64,000 bases of DNA from Burkholderiales bacterium. Its GTDB lineage: Bacteria; Pseudomonadota; Gammaproteobacteria; Burkholderiales; Burkholderiaceae_C. Positions 57,612 through 64,000 of the stretch are shown piece after piece. Position 1 is the stretch's first letter. Every line of letters begins with the position of its first letter. Below the pieces are notes generated by a model. That model worked only from the letters and a program-made list of their open reading frames with translations, had not been told where the DNA came from and did not search any database. Both the position numbers and the translations under genes were made by a program. The stretch spans positions 109,671-173,670 of the forward strand of contig JACRAY010000017.1 in NCBI GenBank assembly GCA_016213325.1, given 5' to 3'.

Positions 57612-59767
57612 TACGCAGCGACGGCCTTCTTGATCTGCTCCAGCACATCCTTCGCGCTGGCCGGTATCGGCGTGCCGGGGCCGTAGATGCCTTTCACGCC
57701 CGCGTTGTAGAGGTACTCGTAGTCCTGCTGCGGGATCACGCCGCCCACGAAAACGATGATGTCGTCGGCGCCCTGCTTCTCCAGCTCGGCGATGATCGCC
57801 GGCACCAGTGTCTTGTGGCCCGCCGCCAGCGTGCTGATGCCCACCGCGTGCACGTCGTTCTCGATAGCCTGGCGTGCGCACTCTTCGGGCGTCTGGAACA
57901 GCGGGCCGATGTCGACGTCGAAGCCGAGGTCGGCATACGCCGTGGCCACCACCTTGGCGCCACGGTCGTGGCCGTCCTGGCCGAGCTTCGCGACGAGCAC
58001 GCGCGGGCGGCGGCCCTGCGCCTCGGCGAAGTCCGCCACTTCCTTCTTCAGTTTCTCCCAGCCCTCGGCCGAGTCATAAGCTGCTGCGTACACGCCGGTC
58101 ACCTTTTGCGTATCGGCGCGGTGGCGCCCGTAGACTTTTTCCAGTGCATCGCTCACCTCGCCCACCGTCGCTCGACGGCGGACGGCTTCGATGGCCAATG
58201 CCAGCAGGTTGCCGGTGCCGCTGCGGGCCGCAGCCGTCAGCGCTTCCAGAGCCTCCTGCACGGCAACGCCGTCGCGGCGGGCCTTGATGGCCTTCAGGCG
58301 CGCGATCTGCTGCTCGCGCACCCGCACGTTGTCCACCTCGAGGATCTCCATCGGGTCCTCGGACTGCAGGCGGTACTTGTTGACGCCGACGATCACGTCG
58401 CGGCCCGAATCGATGCGCGCCTGCTTCTCGGCCGCGGCCGCCTCGATCTTCAGCTTGGCCCAGCCGGAGTCGACCGCGCGGGTCATGCCGCCCATGGCCT
58501 CGACTTCCTCGATGATCTTCCAGGCGGCGTCGGCCATTTCCTGCGTCAGCTTCTCCATCATGTAGCTGCCGGCCCACGGGTCGATCACGCTGGTGATGTG
58601 GGTCTCTTCCTGGATGATGAGCTGGGTGTTGCGCGCAATGCGCGAAGAGAAGTCGGTGGGCAGCGCGATCGCCTCGTCGAACGAATTGGTGTGCAGCGAC
58701 TGCGTGCCGCCGAACACCGCCGCCATCGCCTCGATGGTGGTGCGCACCACGTTGTTGTACGGGTCCTGCTCGGTCAGCGACCAGCCCGACGTCTGGCAGT
58801 GCGTGCGCAGCATCAGGCTCTTGGGGTTCTTCGCGCCGGTCTCCTTCATGATGCGCCACCACAGCAGGCGCGCGGCGCGCATCTTGGCGATCTCCAGGTA
58901 GAAGTTCATGCCGATCGCCCAGAAGAACGACAGGCGCCCGGCAAACTCGTCGACGTCGAGGCCCTTGGCCATGGCCGTCTTCACGTACTCCTTGCCGTCG
59001 GCCAGCGTGAAGGCCAGCTCCAGTGCCTGGTTGGCACCGGCCTCCTGCATGTGGTAGCCCGAGATCGAGATCGAGTTGAACTTCGGCATGTTCTTCGCCG
59101 TGTACTCGATGATGTCGCCCACGATCCGCATCGAGGGCTCGGGCGGGTAGATGTAGGTGTTGCGGACCATGAACTCCTTCAGGATGTCGTTCTGGATGGT
59201 CCCCGACAGCCGGCCCTGCTTCACGCCCTGCTCTTCGGCCGCGACGACGTAGCCGGCCAGCACCGGCAGCACCGCTCCGTTCATGGTCATGGACACACTC
59301 ACCTTGTCGAGCGGGATGCCGTCGAACAGGACCTTCATGTCTTCGACGGTGTCGATCGCCACGCCCGCCTTGCCGACGTCGCCCACCACGCGCGGGTGGT
59401 CGCTGTCGTAGCCGCGGTGCGTGGCCAGGTCGAACGCCACGCTCACGCCCTGGCCGCCGCCTGCCAGGCCCTTGCGGTAGAAGGCGTTGGACTCTTCCGC
59501 GGTGGAGAAGCCCGCGTACTGCCGGATGGTCCAGGGGCGCGCCGCATACATGGTCGCCTGCGGGCCGCGCAGGAAGGGTTCGAACCCTGGGAGCGTGTTG
59601 GTGTGCGGCAAGTCCGCGATGTCGGCCGCCGTGTACAGGGGCTTCACGGCAATGCCGTCGGGCGTGACCCAGGCTAGGTTTTCGACCTTGCCACCGGGCG
59701 AAGACTTGGCGGCTGCGTCGACCCAGGCCGTGGGGTCGGCGGGCTTGTAGGAAGGAACTTGGCTCAT
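57611..59767 (-). CDS. scpA: Methylmalonyl-CoA mutase (single-chain, B12-dependent)
   Basis: A 718-residue mutase converting (R)-methylmalonyl-CoA to succinyl-CoA. The substrate barrel (about 30-550) includes [18 protein letters not shown]. The C-terminal cobalamin domain has the base-off motif DGHDRG in [13 protein letters not shown], followed by GISTLAAGH. Length matches catalytic subunits that act alone. It heads the minus-strand propionate operon, divergent from a GntR regulator. No cobalamin riboswitch fits in the 83-bp gap. Confidence 0.97.
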   Translation of the reverse strand: MSQVPSYKPADPTAWVDAAAKSSPGGKVENLAWVTPDGIAVKPLYTAADIADLPHTNTLPGFEPFLRGPQATMYAARPWTIRQYAGFSTAEESNAFYRKGLAGGGQGVSVAFDLATHRGYDSDHPRVVGDVGKAGVAIDTVEDMKVLFDGIPLDKVSVSMTMNGAVLPVLAGYVVAAEEQGVKQGRLSGTIQNDILKEFMVRNTYIYPPEPSMRIVGDIIEYTAKNMPKFNSISISGYHMQEAGANQALELAFTLADGKEYVKTAMAKGLDVDEFAGRLSFFWAIGMNFYLEIAKMRAARLLWWRIMKETGAKNPKSLMLRTHCQTSGWSLTEQDPYNNVVRTTIEAMAAVFGGTQSLHTNSFDEAIALPTDFSSRIARNTQLIIQEETHITSVIDPWAGSYMMEKLTQEMADAAWKIIEEVEAMGGMTRAVDSGWAKLKIEAAAAEKQARIDSGRDVIVGVNKYRLQSEDPMEILEVDNVRVREQQIARLKAIKARRDGVAVQEALEALTAAARSGTGNLLALAIEAVRRRATVGEVSDALEKVYGRHRADTQKVTGVYAAAYDSAEGWEKLKKEVADFAEAQGRRPRVLVAKLGQDGHDRGAKVVATAYADLGFDVDIGPLFQTPEECARQAIENDVHAVGISTLAAGHKTLVPAIIAELEKQGADDIIVFVGGVIPQQDYEYLYNAGVKGIYGPGTPIPASAKDVLEQIKKAVAA

Positions 59768-59804
59768 GAGCGATTCTCTGCGGGTTGGCCCGGATTCTAT
59801 GTCA

Positions 59805-59822
59805 TTTATAATTATTGATAAA
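59805..59822. promoter_or_regulatory. AT-rich candidate operator between mutase operon and GntR gene
   Basis: TTTAT-N8-ATAAA inside a run of A/T that contrasts with the GC-rich surroundings, midway between the two divergent starts. A GntR-FCD regulator encoded next door is the likely binder. Confidence 0.5.
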
Positions 59823-59850
59823 GCATTTTAAATTGCCGTATGATGGCGCC

Positions 59851-60489
59851 ATGACCGCAGTCGCCGCCCTAGCCCCCCGGGCCCTCTACGAAGAGGTGGC
59901 CGAGCTGCTGCGCCAGCGCATCTTCCGCCGCGAGCTGGAGCCGGGCAGCTGGATCGACGAGGTGAAGCTCTCGCAGGAGTACGGCATCAGCCGCACCCCG
60001 CTGCGCGAGGCGCTGAAGGTGCTGGCCGCCGAGGGCTTGGTCACCATGAAAGTGCGGCGCGGCGCCTACGTGACCGAGGTGTCCGAGAACGACCTGGCCG
60101 AGGTGTACCACCTGCTCTCGCTGCTGGAAAGCGATGCGGCGGGCGTGGTGGCCCAGAAGGCCACGGATGCCGAGATCCAGGAGCTGAAGGCGCTGCACGC
60201 CGAGCTGGAGTCGGCCGTGAAGGACCGCGACCGCTTCTTCGCCGTGAACGAGCGCTTCCACATGCGGCTGCTGGAGATCGCCGGCAACAAGTGGCGCAAC
60301 CAGATGGTGGCCGACCTGCGCAAGGTGATGAAGCTCAACCGCCACCAGTCGCTGCTGAAGGCGGGGCGCGTGCGCGAGTCGCTGGCGGAGCACCGCTCGG
60401 TGATGGACGCCTTGGTGCGGCGCGACCCGCAAGCGGCTACGCGGCGCATGCAGGAGCACTTCAGCAACGGGTTGGAAGCGGCAGGTTAG
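59851..60489 (+). CDS. GntR-family (FCD) transcriptional regulator
   Basis: A 212-residue regulator. The winged helix-turn-helix at about 8-75 includes LRQRIFRRELEPGSWIDEVK and YGISRTPLREALKVL. A helical FCD ligand domain (about 85-205) has the metal-binding region NERFHMRLLE and SLAEHRSVMDAL. It is divergent from the methylmalonyl-CoA mutase operon and precedes a TRAP transporter, and probably controls one or both. The ATG at 59851 is preferred to an upstream TTG in the AT-rich operator-like tract. Confidence 0.92.
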   Translation: MTAVAALAPRALYEEVAELLRQRIFRRELEPGSWIDEVKLSQEYGISRTPLREALKVLAAEGLVTMKVRRGAYVTEVSENDLAEVYHLLSLLESDAAGVVAQKATDAEIQELKALHAELESAVKDRDRFFAVNERFHMRLLEIAGNKWRNQMVADLRKVMKLNRHQSLLKAGRVRESLAEHRSVMDALVRRDPQAATRRMQEHFSNGLEAAG

Positions 60490-60515
60490 GCAAGGGTATG
60501 TGATGCGTTGGTATT

Positions 60516-60559
60516 CGTAGGCTGGTGGTAAGGAGCGAAAGCGACGCACCCCAGCGTTT
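60516..60559. repeat. GTAGGCTGG...CCCAGCGTTT dispersed element
   Basis: Lies between the GntR gene and the TAXI gene. Its two ends match those of the terminator at 12273-12304 (GTAGGCTGG and CCCAGCGTTT), with an unrelated centre. It may act as a terminator after gntR. The rest of the 138-bp gap shows nothing else but the ribosome binding site of the next gene. Confidence 0.6.
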
Positions 60560-60627
60560 CAGCGCATTGACAGGCCGTCGCCGCGCCCTAGCATCTGTCG
60601 GGCACCCCGAACCCACAGGAGACAAGC

Positions 60628-61587
60628 ATGACCCGTGTCCTTGCGCGAATCGCAATCGCGCTTTCAGCCTTCGCATTCGCCGGCCTTGCGCCGGCGCAGA
60701 ACCTTTCCATCGCCACCGGCGGCACCGGCGGCGTGTACTACCCGCTGGGCGGCGGCCTCGCGGCGGCGCTGTCCAAGTACGTGCCGGGCATGTCGGCCAC
60801 GGCCGAAGTGACCGGCGGCTCGGTGGACAACCTGAAGCTCATCGCCAGCGAGAAGCCCTACGTCGCCTTCACCATGGCCGACGCCGGCCAGGACGCGCTG
60901 AAAGGCGAGGACAAGTTCAAGGACAACAAGGTGCCGGTGCGCACGCTGGCGGTGCTGTACCCCAACCGCATGCACGTGGTCACCGTCGAGGGCAAGGGCA
61001 TCTCGAAGATGTCGGACCTGAAGGGCAAGCGCGTGTCCACCGGCTCGCCGGGCAGCGCCACCGAAGTGATGGCCTTCCGCGTCATCGAGGCCGCGGGCCT
61101 GGACAAGGACAAGGACATGAAGCGCGAGCGCCTGGGCGTCGCCGAGTCGGCCAACGCCATGAAGGACAACAAGATCGACGCGTTCTTCTGGGTGGGCGGC
61201 CTGCCGACCGCTGCGGTCACCGACCTGGCCAACACGCCCGGCACCAAGATCAAGCTGGTCGACCACGCCGACCTGGTCGGCAAGATGAACCAGAAGTGGG
61301 GCAACCTGTACGTCGAGGACGCGATCCCGAAGGCGGTCTACAAGGGCATGGATGCCGACAACAAGCAGGCGACCGTGATGAACCTGCTGGTGGCGCACGA
61401 GAAGATGAGCGAGAAGGTCGCGTACGACATCGTCAAGACCATCTTCGAGCGCAAGGCCGACCTCGTGGCCGTACACAAGGAAGCCGAGAACTTCAAGCTC
61501 GAGAACCAGAAGGCGGCCGCGTCGCCGATGCCGTGGCACCCGGGCGCACTGAAGTACTTCGCCGAAAAGGGCATCAAGATCAACTGA
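60628..61587 (+). CDS. TAXI-family TRAP transporter substrate-binding protein
   Basis: A 319-residue periplasmic protein. A signal peptide ends near LAPAQ, and the TAXI hallmark ATGGTGGVYYPLGGGLA follows. The binding region has STGSPGSATEVMAFRV and WVGGLPTAAV. The ligand is unknown; the nearby propionate and glutaryl-CoA genes suggest an organic acid (inference). ACAGGAG precedes the ATG. The permease follows 7 bp after. Confidence 0.94.
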   Translation: MTRVLARIAIALSAFAFAGLAPAQNLSIATGGTGGVYYPLGGGLAAALSKYVPGMSATAEVTGGSVDNLKLIASEKPYVAFTMADAGQDALKGEDKFKDNKVPVRTLAVLYPNRMHVVTVEGKGISKMSDLKGKRVSTGSPGSATEVMAFRVIEAAGLDKDKDMKRERLGVAESANAMKDNKIDAFFWVGGLPTAAVTDLANTPGTKIKLVDHADLVGKMNQKWGNLYVEDAIPKAVYKGMDADNKQATVMNLLVAHEKMSEKVAYDIVKTIFERKADLVAVHKEAENFKLENQKAAASPMPWHPGALKYFAEKGIKIN

Positions 61588-61594
61588 GCCCTTC

Positions 61595-63604
61595 ATGAGC
61601 GAAGACACCGGACAGGTCTCCGACGAAGCCCTGTCCCGGGCGCAGGAGTACATCGAGGAAGAGGAAGGCGCAGCGCACCGGCTGACCGGCTGGCGCGCTC
61701 GGTTCATCACGCTCGCGGCGGTGGCCGTGTCGCTCTTCCACCTTTACGGCGCCTACGACATCGTGCCCACGCACGTCATGCGCAACGTGCACGTGGCGAT
61801 GGTGCTGTTCCTGGTCTACCTGCTGTTCCCCGTGACGCGGCGCTTCCGGCACCGCATCATGTGGTGGGACGTCGCCGCCGCGTTGCTGTCGGTGGCGGTG
61901 TGTGCCTATGCCCTGTGGGGCGGCGACGACTTCACCGACCGCAACACCTCGCCCAACAAGTGGGACATCGCTTTCGGCATCGCGCTCATCGTGCTGCTGC
62001 TGGAGGCCATGCGCCGCAGCATGGGCTGGGTGCTGCCGGTGGTGACGGCCTGCTTCGTCGCGTATGCCCTGCTCGGCGCGCAACTGCCGGCCCCGTGGAC
62101 CCACAAGGGTTACGACATCGGCCGGCTGGTGGGCCACCTGTACATGACGCTGGAGGGGATCTTCGGCGTGGCGGTCGACGTCTCGTCGTCGCTCATCATC
62201 CTGTTCACCGTGTTCGGCGCGTTCCTGCACTACACGGGCGCGGGCAAGTTCTACATCGACTTCTCGTTCGCCGCGATGGGCGGCAAGCCGACCGGCGCCG
62301 GCCGCACGGTGGTGCTGGCGTCGTTCCTGCTGGGCGGGCCTTCCGGCTCCGGCGTGGCGACGACGGTGACGCTCGGTTCGGTCGCGTGGCCGATGCTCGC
62401 GAAGGTGGGCTACGAGCGCAACGCGGCCGGCGGCCTGCTGGCCGCAGGCGGGCTGGGCGCCATCATCTCGCCGCCCGTGCTGGGCGCAGCGGCGTTCCTG
62501 ATCGCCGAGTTCCTGAAGATCTCGTACCTCGACGTGCTGATGATGGCGGTGATCCCAACGCTGCTGTTCTACTTCGCGCTCTTCCTCATGGTGGAGATCG
62601 ACGCGCGCAAGTACGGCATGGGCGCCATGGCATTCGCAACCCCCGAGTCGCTGTGGAGCCTCACGCGCAAGTACTGGTTCCACTTCCTGTCGCTGGTGTC
62701 GATCATCGCGTTCATGCTGTGGGGCTTTTCGCCCGTGCTGTCGGTGTTCTGGGCCACGGTGGTGACGGTCGTCACCAGCTTCCTGAGGCGCGACACGGCG
62801 CTGGTGCCCTACGACCTGTTCCGCGGCCGCGTGCCGGTGTGGCGGGGCCTGTGGGAGTCGAATTTCATCCAGGCGCTGGCCGCCGGCTCCACCGGCGTGC
62901 TCAACGTGGCGGCGACCTGTGCGGGCGCCGGCATCATCGTCGGCGTGGTGACACTCACCGGGCTGGGCCTGAAGTTCAGCTCGATCGTCATCGACCTGGC
63001 GGCGGGCTCGCTGTTCCTCACGGCCGTCTACACGGCGCTCGTCGTGTGGGTCGTCGGGCTGGCCGTGCCGGTGACCGCCTCGTACATCATCTGCGCCGTC
63101 ATAGCGGCGCCGGCGCTCATCAAGCTCGGCGTGCCGGACTTCGCGGCGCACATGTTCATCTTCTACTATGCGGTCCTGTCCGAGGTGTCGCCGCCGACAG
63201 CGCTGTCACCGTTTGCCGCATCGGCCATCACCGGCGGCGACCCGTACAAGACGACGCTGCAGTGCTGGAAGTACACCGTGCCGGCGTTCCTCGTGCCTTT
63301 CGTGTTCGTGCTGGACCCGGCCGGGCAAGGGCTGCTGCTGATGGGGTCGTCGAAGGCGCTGGCTACTGCGAACTGGTGGTCGATCGCGGGGGTGTCGTTC
63401 AGCGCGGCGTTGGGCGTAGCGGCGCTGGCGGCGGGCTTCCAGGGCTGGGCGATCAAGAAGACGAACGCAGTGGAACGGGTGATGTTCCTGGTGGCGGGGT
63501 TCGCGCTGGTGTATCCGTCGCCCGTGTCGGACCTGCTGGGGATGGCGCTGGTGCTGGTGGCGCTGGCGATGCAGTATTTCCGAGGGCGGCCGGTTCCGGC
63601 TTGA
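61595..63604 (+). CDS. TRAP transporter fused permease (DctQM type)
   Basis: A 669-residue inner membrane protein with many hydrophobic segments. A cytoplasmic N-terminus of about 40 residues is followed by the small-subunit-like helices, then the DctM-like part with GGPSGSGVATTVTLGS and AAGGLGAIISPPVLGAAAF. Such 4TM-12TM fusions work with TAXI binding proteins and a Na+ or H+ gradient. A repeated hairpin follows its stop. Confidence 0.94.
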   Translation: MSEDTGQVSDEALSRAQEYIEEEEGAAHRLTGWRARFITLAAVAVSLFHLYGAYDIVPTHVMRNVHVAMVLFLVYLLFPVTRRFRHRIMWWDVAAALLSVAVCAYALWGGDDFTDRNTSPNKWDIAFGIALIVLLLEAMRRSMGWVLPVVTACFVAYALLGAQLPAPWTHKGYDIGRLVGHLYMTLEGIFGVAVDVSSSLIILFTVFGAFLHYTGAGKFYIDFSFAAMGGKPTGAGRTVVLASFLLGGPSGSGVATTVTLGSVAWPMLAKVGYERNAAGGLLAAGGLGAIISPPVLGAAAFLIAEFLKISYLDVLMMAVIPTLLFYFALFLMVEIDARKYGMGAMAFATPESLWSLTRKYWFHFLSLVSIIAFMLWGFSPVLSVFWATVVTVVTSFLRRDTALVPYDLFRGRVPVWRGLWESNFIQALAAGSTGVLNVAATCAGAGIIVGVVTLTGLGLKFSSIVIDLAAGSLFLTAVYTALVVWVVGLAVPVTASYIICAVIAAPALIKLGVPDFAAHMFIFYYAVLSEVSPPTALSPFAASAITGGDPYKTTLQCWKYTVPAFLVPFVFVLDPAGQGLLLMGSSKALATANWWSIAGVSFSAALGVAALAAGFQGWAIKKTNAVERVMFLVAGFALVYPSPVSDLLGMALVLVALAMQYFRGRPVPA

Positions 63605-63612
63605 CGGCGCAT

Positions 63613-63635
63613 GGTGGGCAGCTTTGCTGCCCACC
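63613..63635. terminator. Hairpin between TRAP permease and gcdH, repeated stem
   Basis: GGTGGGCAGC / GCTGCCCACC with a TTT loop; convergent genes end on both sides. The stem is the same as at 44486-44512. It lacks a T-run, so termination is inferred from position. Confidence 0.6.
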
Positions 63636-63639
63636 GCAC

Positions 63640-64000
63640 TCAGAAAGCCGCAATCCCCGTCTGCGCGCGCCCGAGGATCAGCGCGTGGATGTCGTGCGTG
63701 CCTTCGTAGGTGTTCACCACCTCCAGGTTCACCAGGTGCCGCGCCACGCCGAACTCGTCGCTGATGCCGTTGCCGCCCATCATGTCGCGCGCCAACCGTG
63801 CGATGTCCAGCGCCTTGCCGCACGAGTTGCGCTTCATGATCGAGGTGATCTCCACGCTGGCCGTGCCCTCGTCCTTCATGCGCCCCAGCCGCAGGCAGCC
63901 CTGCAGCCCCAGCGTGATCTCGGTCTGCATGTCGGCCAGCTTCTTCTGGATCAACTGGTTGGCCGCCAGCGGCTTGCCGAACTGCTTGCGGTCCAGCACG
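63640..64000 (-). CDS. gcdH: Glutaryl-CoA dehydrogenase (3' part only)
   Basis: The last 119 or so codons of an acyl-CoA dehydrogenase; the 5' part lies beyond base 64000. [54 protein letters not shown] and the catalytic glutamate in [17 protein letters not shown] match GcdH closely. The enzyme converts glutaryl-CoA to crotonyl-CoA in lysine, tryptophan and benzoate breakdown. It is convergent with the TRAP permease gene. Confidence 0.93.
   Translation of the reverse strand, partial: VLDRKQFGKPLAANQLIQKKLADMQTEITLGLQGCLRLGRMKDEGTASVEITSIMKRNSCGKALDIARLARDMMGGNGISDEFGVARHLVNLEVVNTYEGTHDIHALILGRAQTGIAAF

Noticed and set aside
59768..59850. Cobalamin riboswitch before the B12-dependent mutase operon
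   Set aside because: The gap is only 83 bp, AT-rich, with no B12-box-like sequence; too short for that riboswitch.

Overview
The window reads as chromosome of a high-GC betaproteobacterium of the order Burkholderiales, most likely Comamonadaceae (Ramlibacter/Variovorax-like). Support: near-saturated G/C third positions, a dihydrolipoyl dehydrogenase with an N-terminal lipoyl domain beside aceE/aceF, a betaproteobacterial proteasome homologue (BPH-like), a DUF4124-glutaredoxin fusion, an intracellular PHA depolymerase with a cysteine nucleophile, TAXI-type TRAP transport and several Burkholderiales-style intergenic palindromes. The genus call is inference. Coding density is very high. No gap between genes exceeds about 300 bp, and many neighbours overlap by ATGA, GTGA or TTGA, implying long translationally coupled operons. 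No CRISPR array, rRNA, prophage or insertion sequence was found.

Layout. 1-5211 (minus): pyruvate dehydrogenase operon aceE-aceF-BPH-lpdA (lpdA is cut by the window edge). 5370-8521 (plus): a PAS sensor kinase and a FixJ-type response regulator, divergent from the operon. 8660-14062: housekeeping genes folD, prlC, a DUF4124-glutaredoxin protein, rpiA and pyrD. 14034-19695: a TonB-dependent receptor that lacks a visible signal peptide, an LhgO-type FAD oxidoreductase, an N-formylglutamate amidohydrolase, a cyclic-nucleotide-binding protein and D-tartrate dehydratase. 19757-29662: an accessory catabolic locus. It holds RidA, an XRE-cupin regulator and a divergent 8-gene operon: GGT-like enzyme, flavin aromatic hydroxylase, small VOC extradiol-like protein, alpha/beta hydrolase, an ABC importer of three subunits, and a second C-C-hydrolase-like alpha/beta protein. 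29786-31304: a stand-alone HipA-family kinase with its own HTH, a strong hairpin and tRNA-Val(CAC).

31335-38088 (minus): dnaQ, the complete isc operon iscR-S-U-A-hscB-hscA-fdx and a low-molecular-weight tyrosine phosphatase. 38165-44486: uvrB, an aromatic/aspartate aminotransferase, a DODA-type dioxygenase, a PHA depolymerase and an RnfB-like ferredoxin. 44514-59767 (minus): twelve genes in two blocks. The upstream block is the propionyl-CoA to succinyl-CoA route: methylmalonyl-CoA mutase, an SGNH hydrolase, meaB, pccB, pccA, a PhoD-like lipoprotein, a VOC (possible epimerase) and a zinc-ribbon membrane protein. The downstream block is an O2-sensitive-type 2-oxoacid:ferredoxin oxidoreductase with a GltD-like NAD(P)H subunit and a CBS protein, preceded by an FNR-like palindrome. 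59851-64000: a GntR regulator, a TAXI-TRAP transporter and the 3' part of glutaryl-CoA dehydrogenase.

What stands out: (i) the 21-29.7 kb catabolic/transport operon with its own palindromic operator; (ii) a proteasome-like hydrolase coupled to lpdA; (iii) several dispersed palindromic repeat families, some read in frame as protein (AceF linker, UvrB tail, MeaB tail); (iv) a zinc-ribbon gene with no standard start codon; (v) a TonB receptor without a signal peptide.
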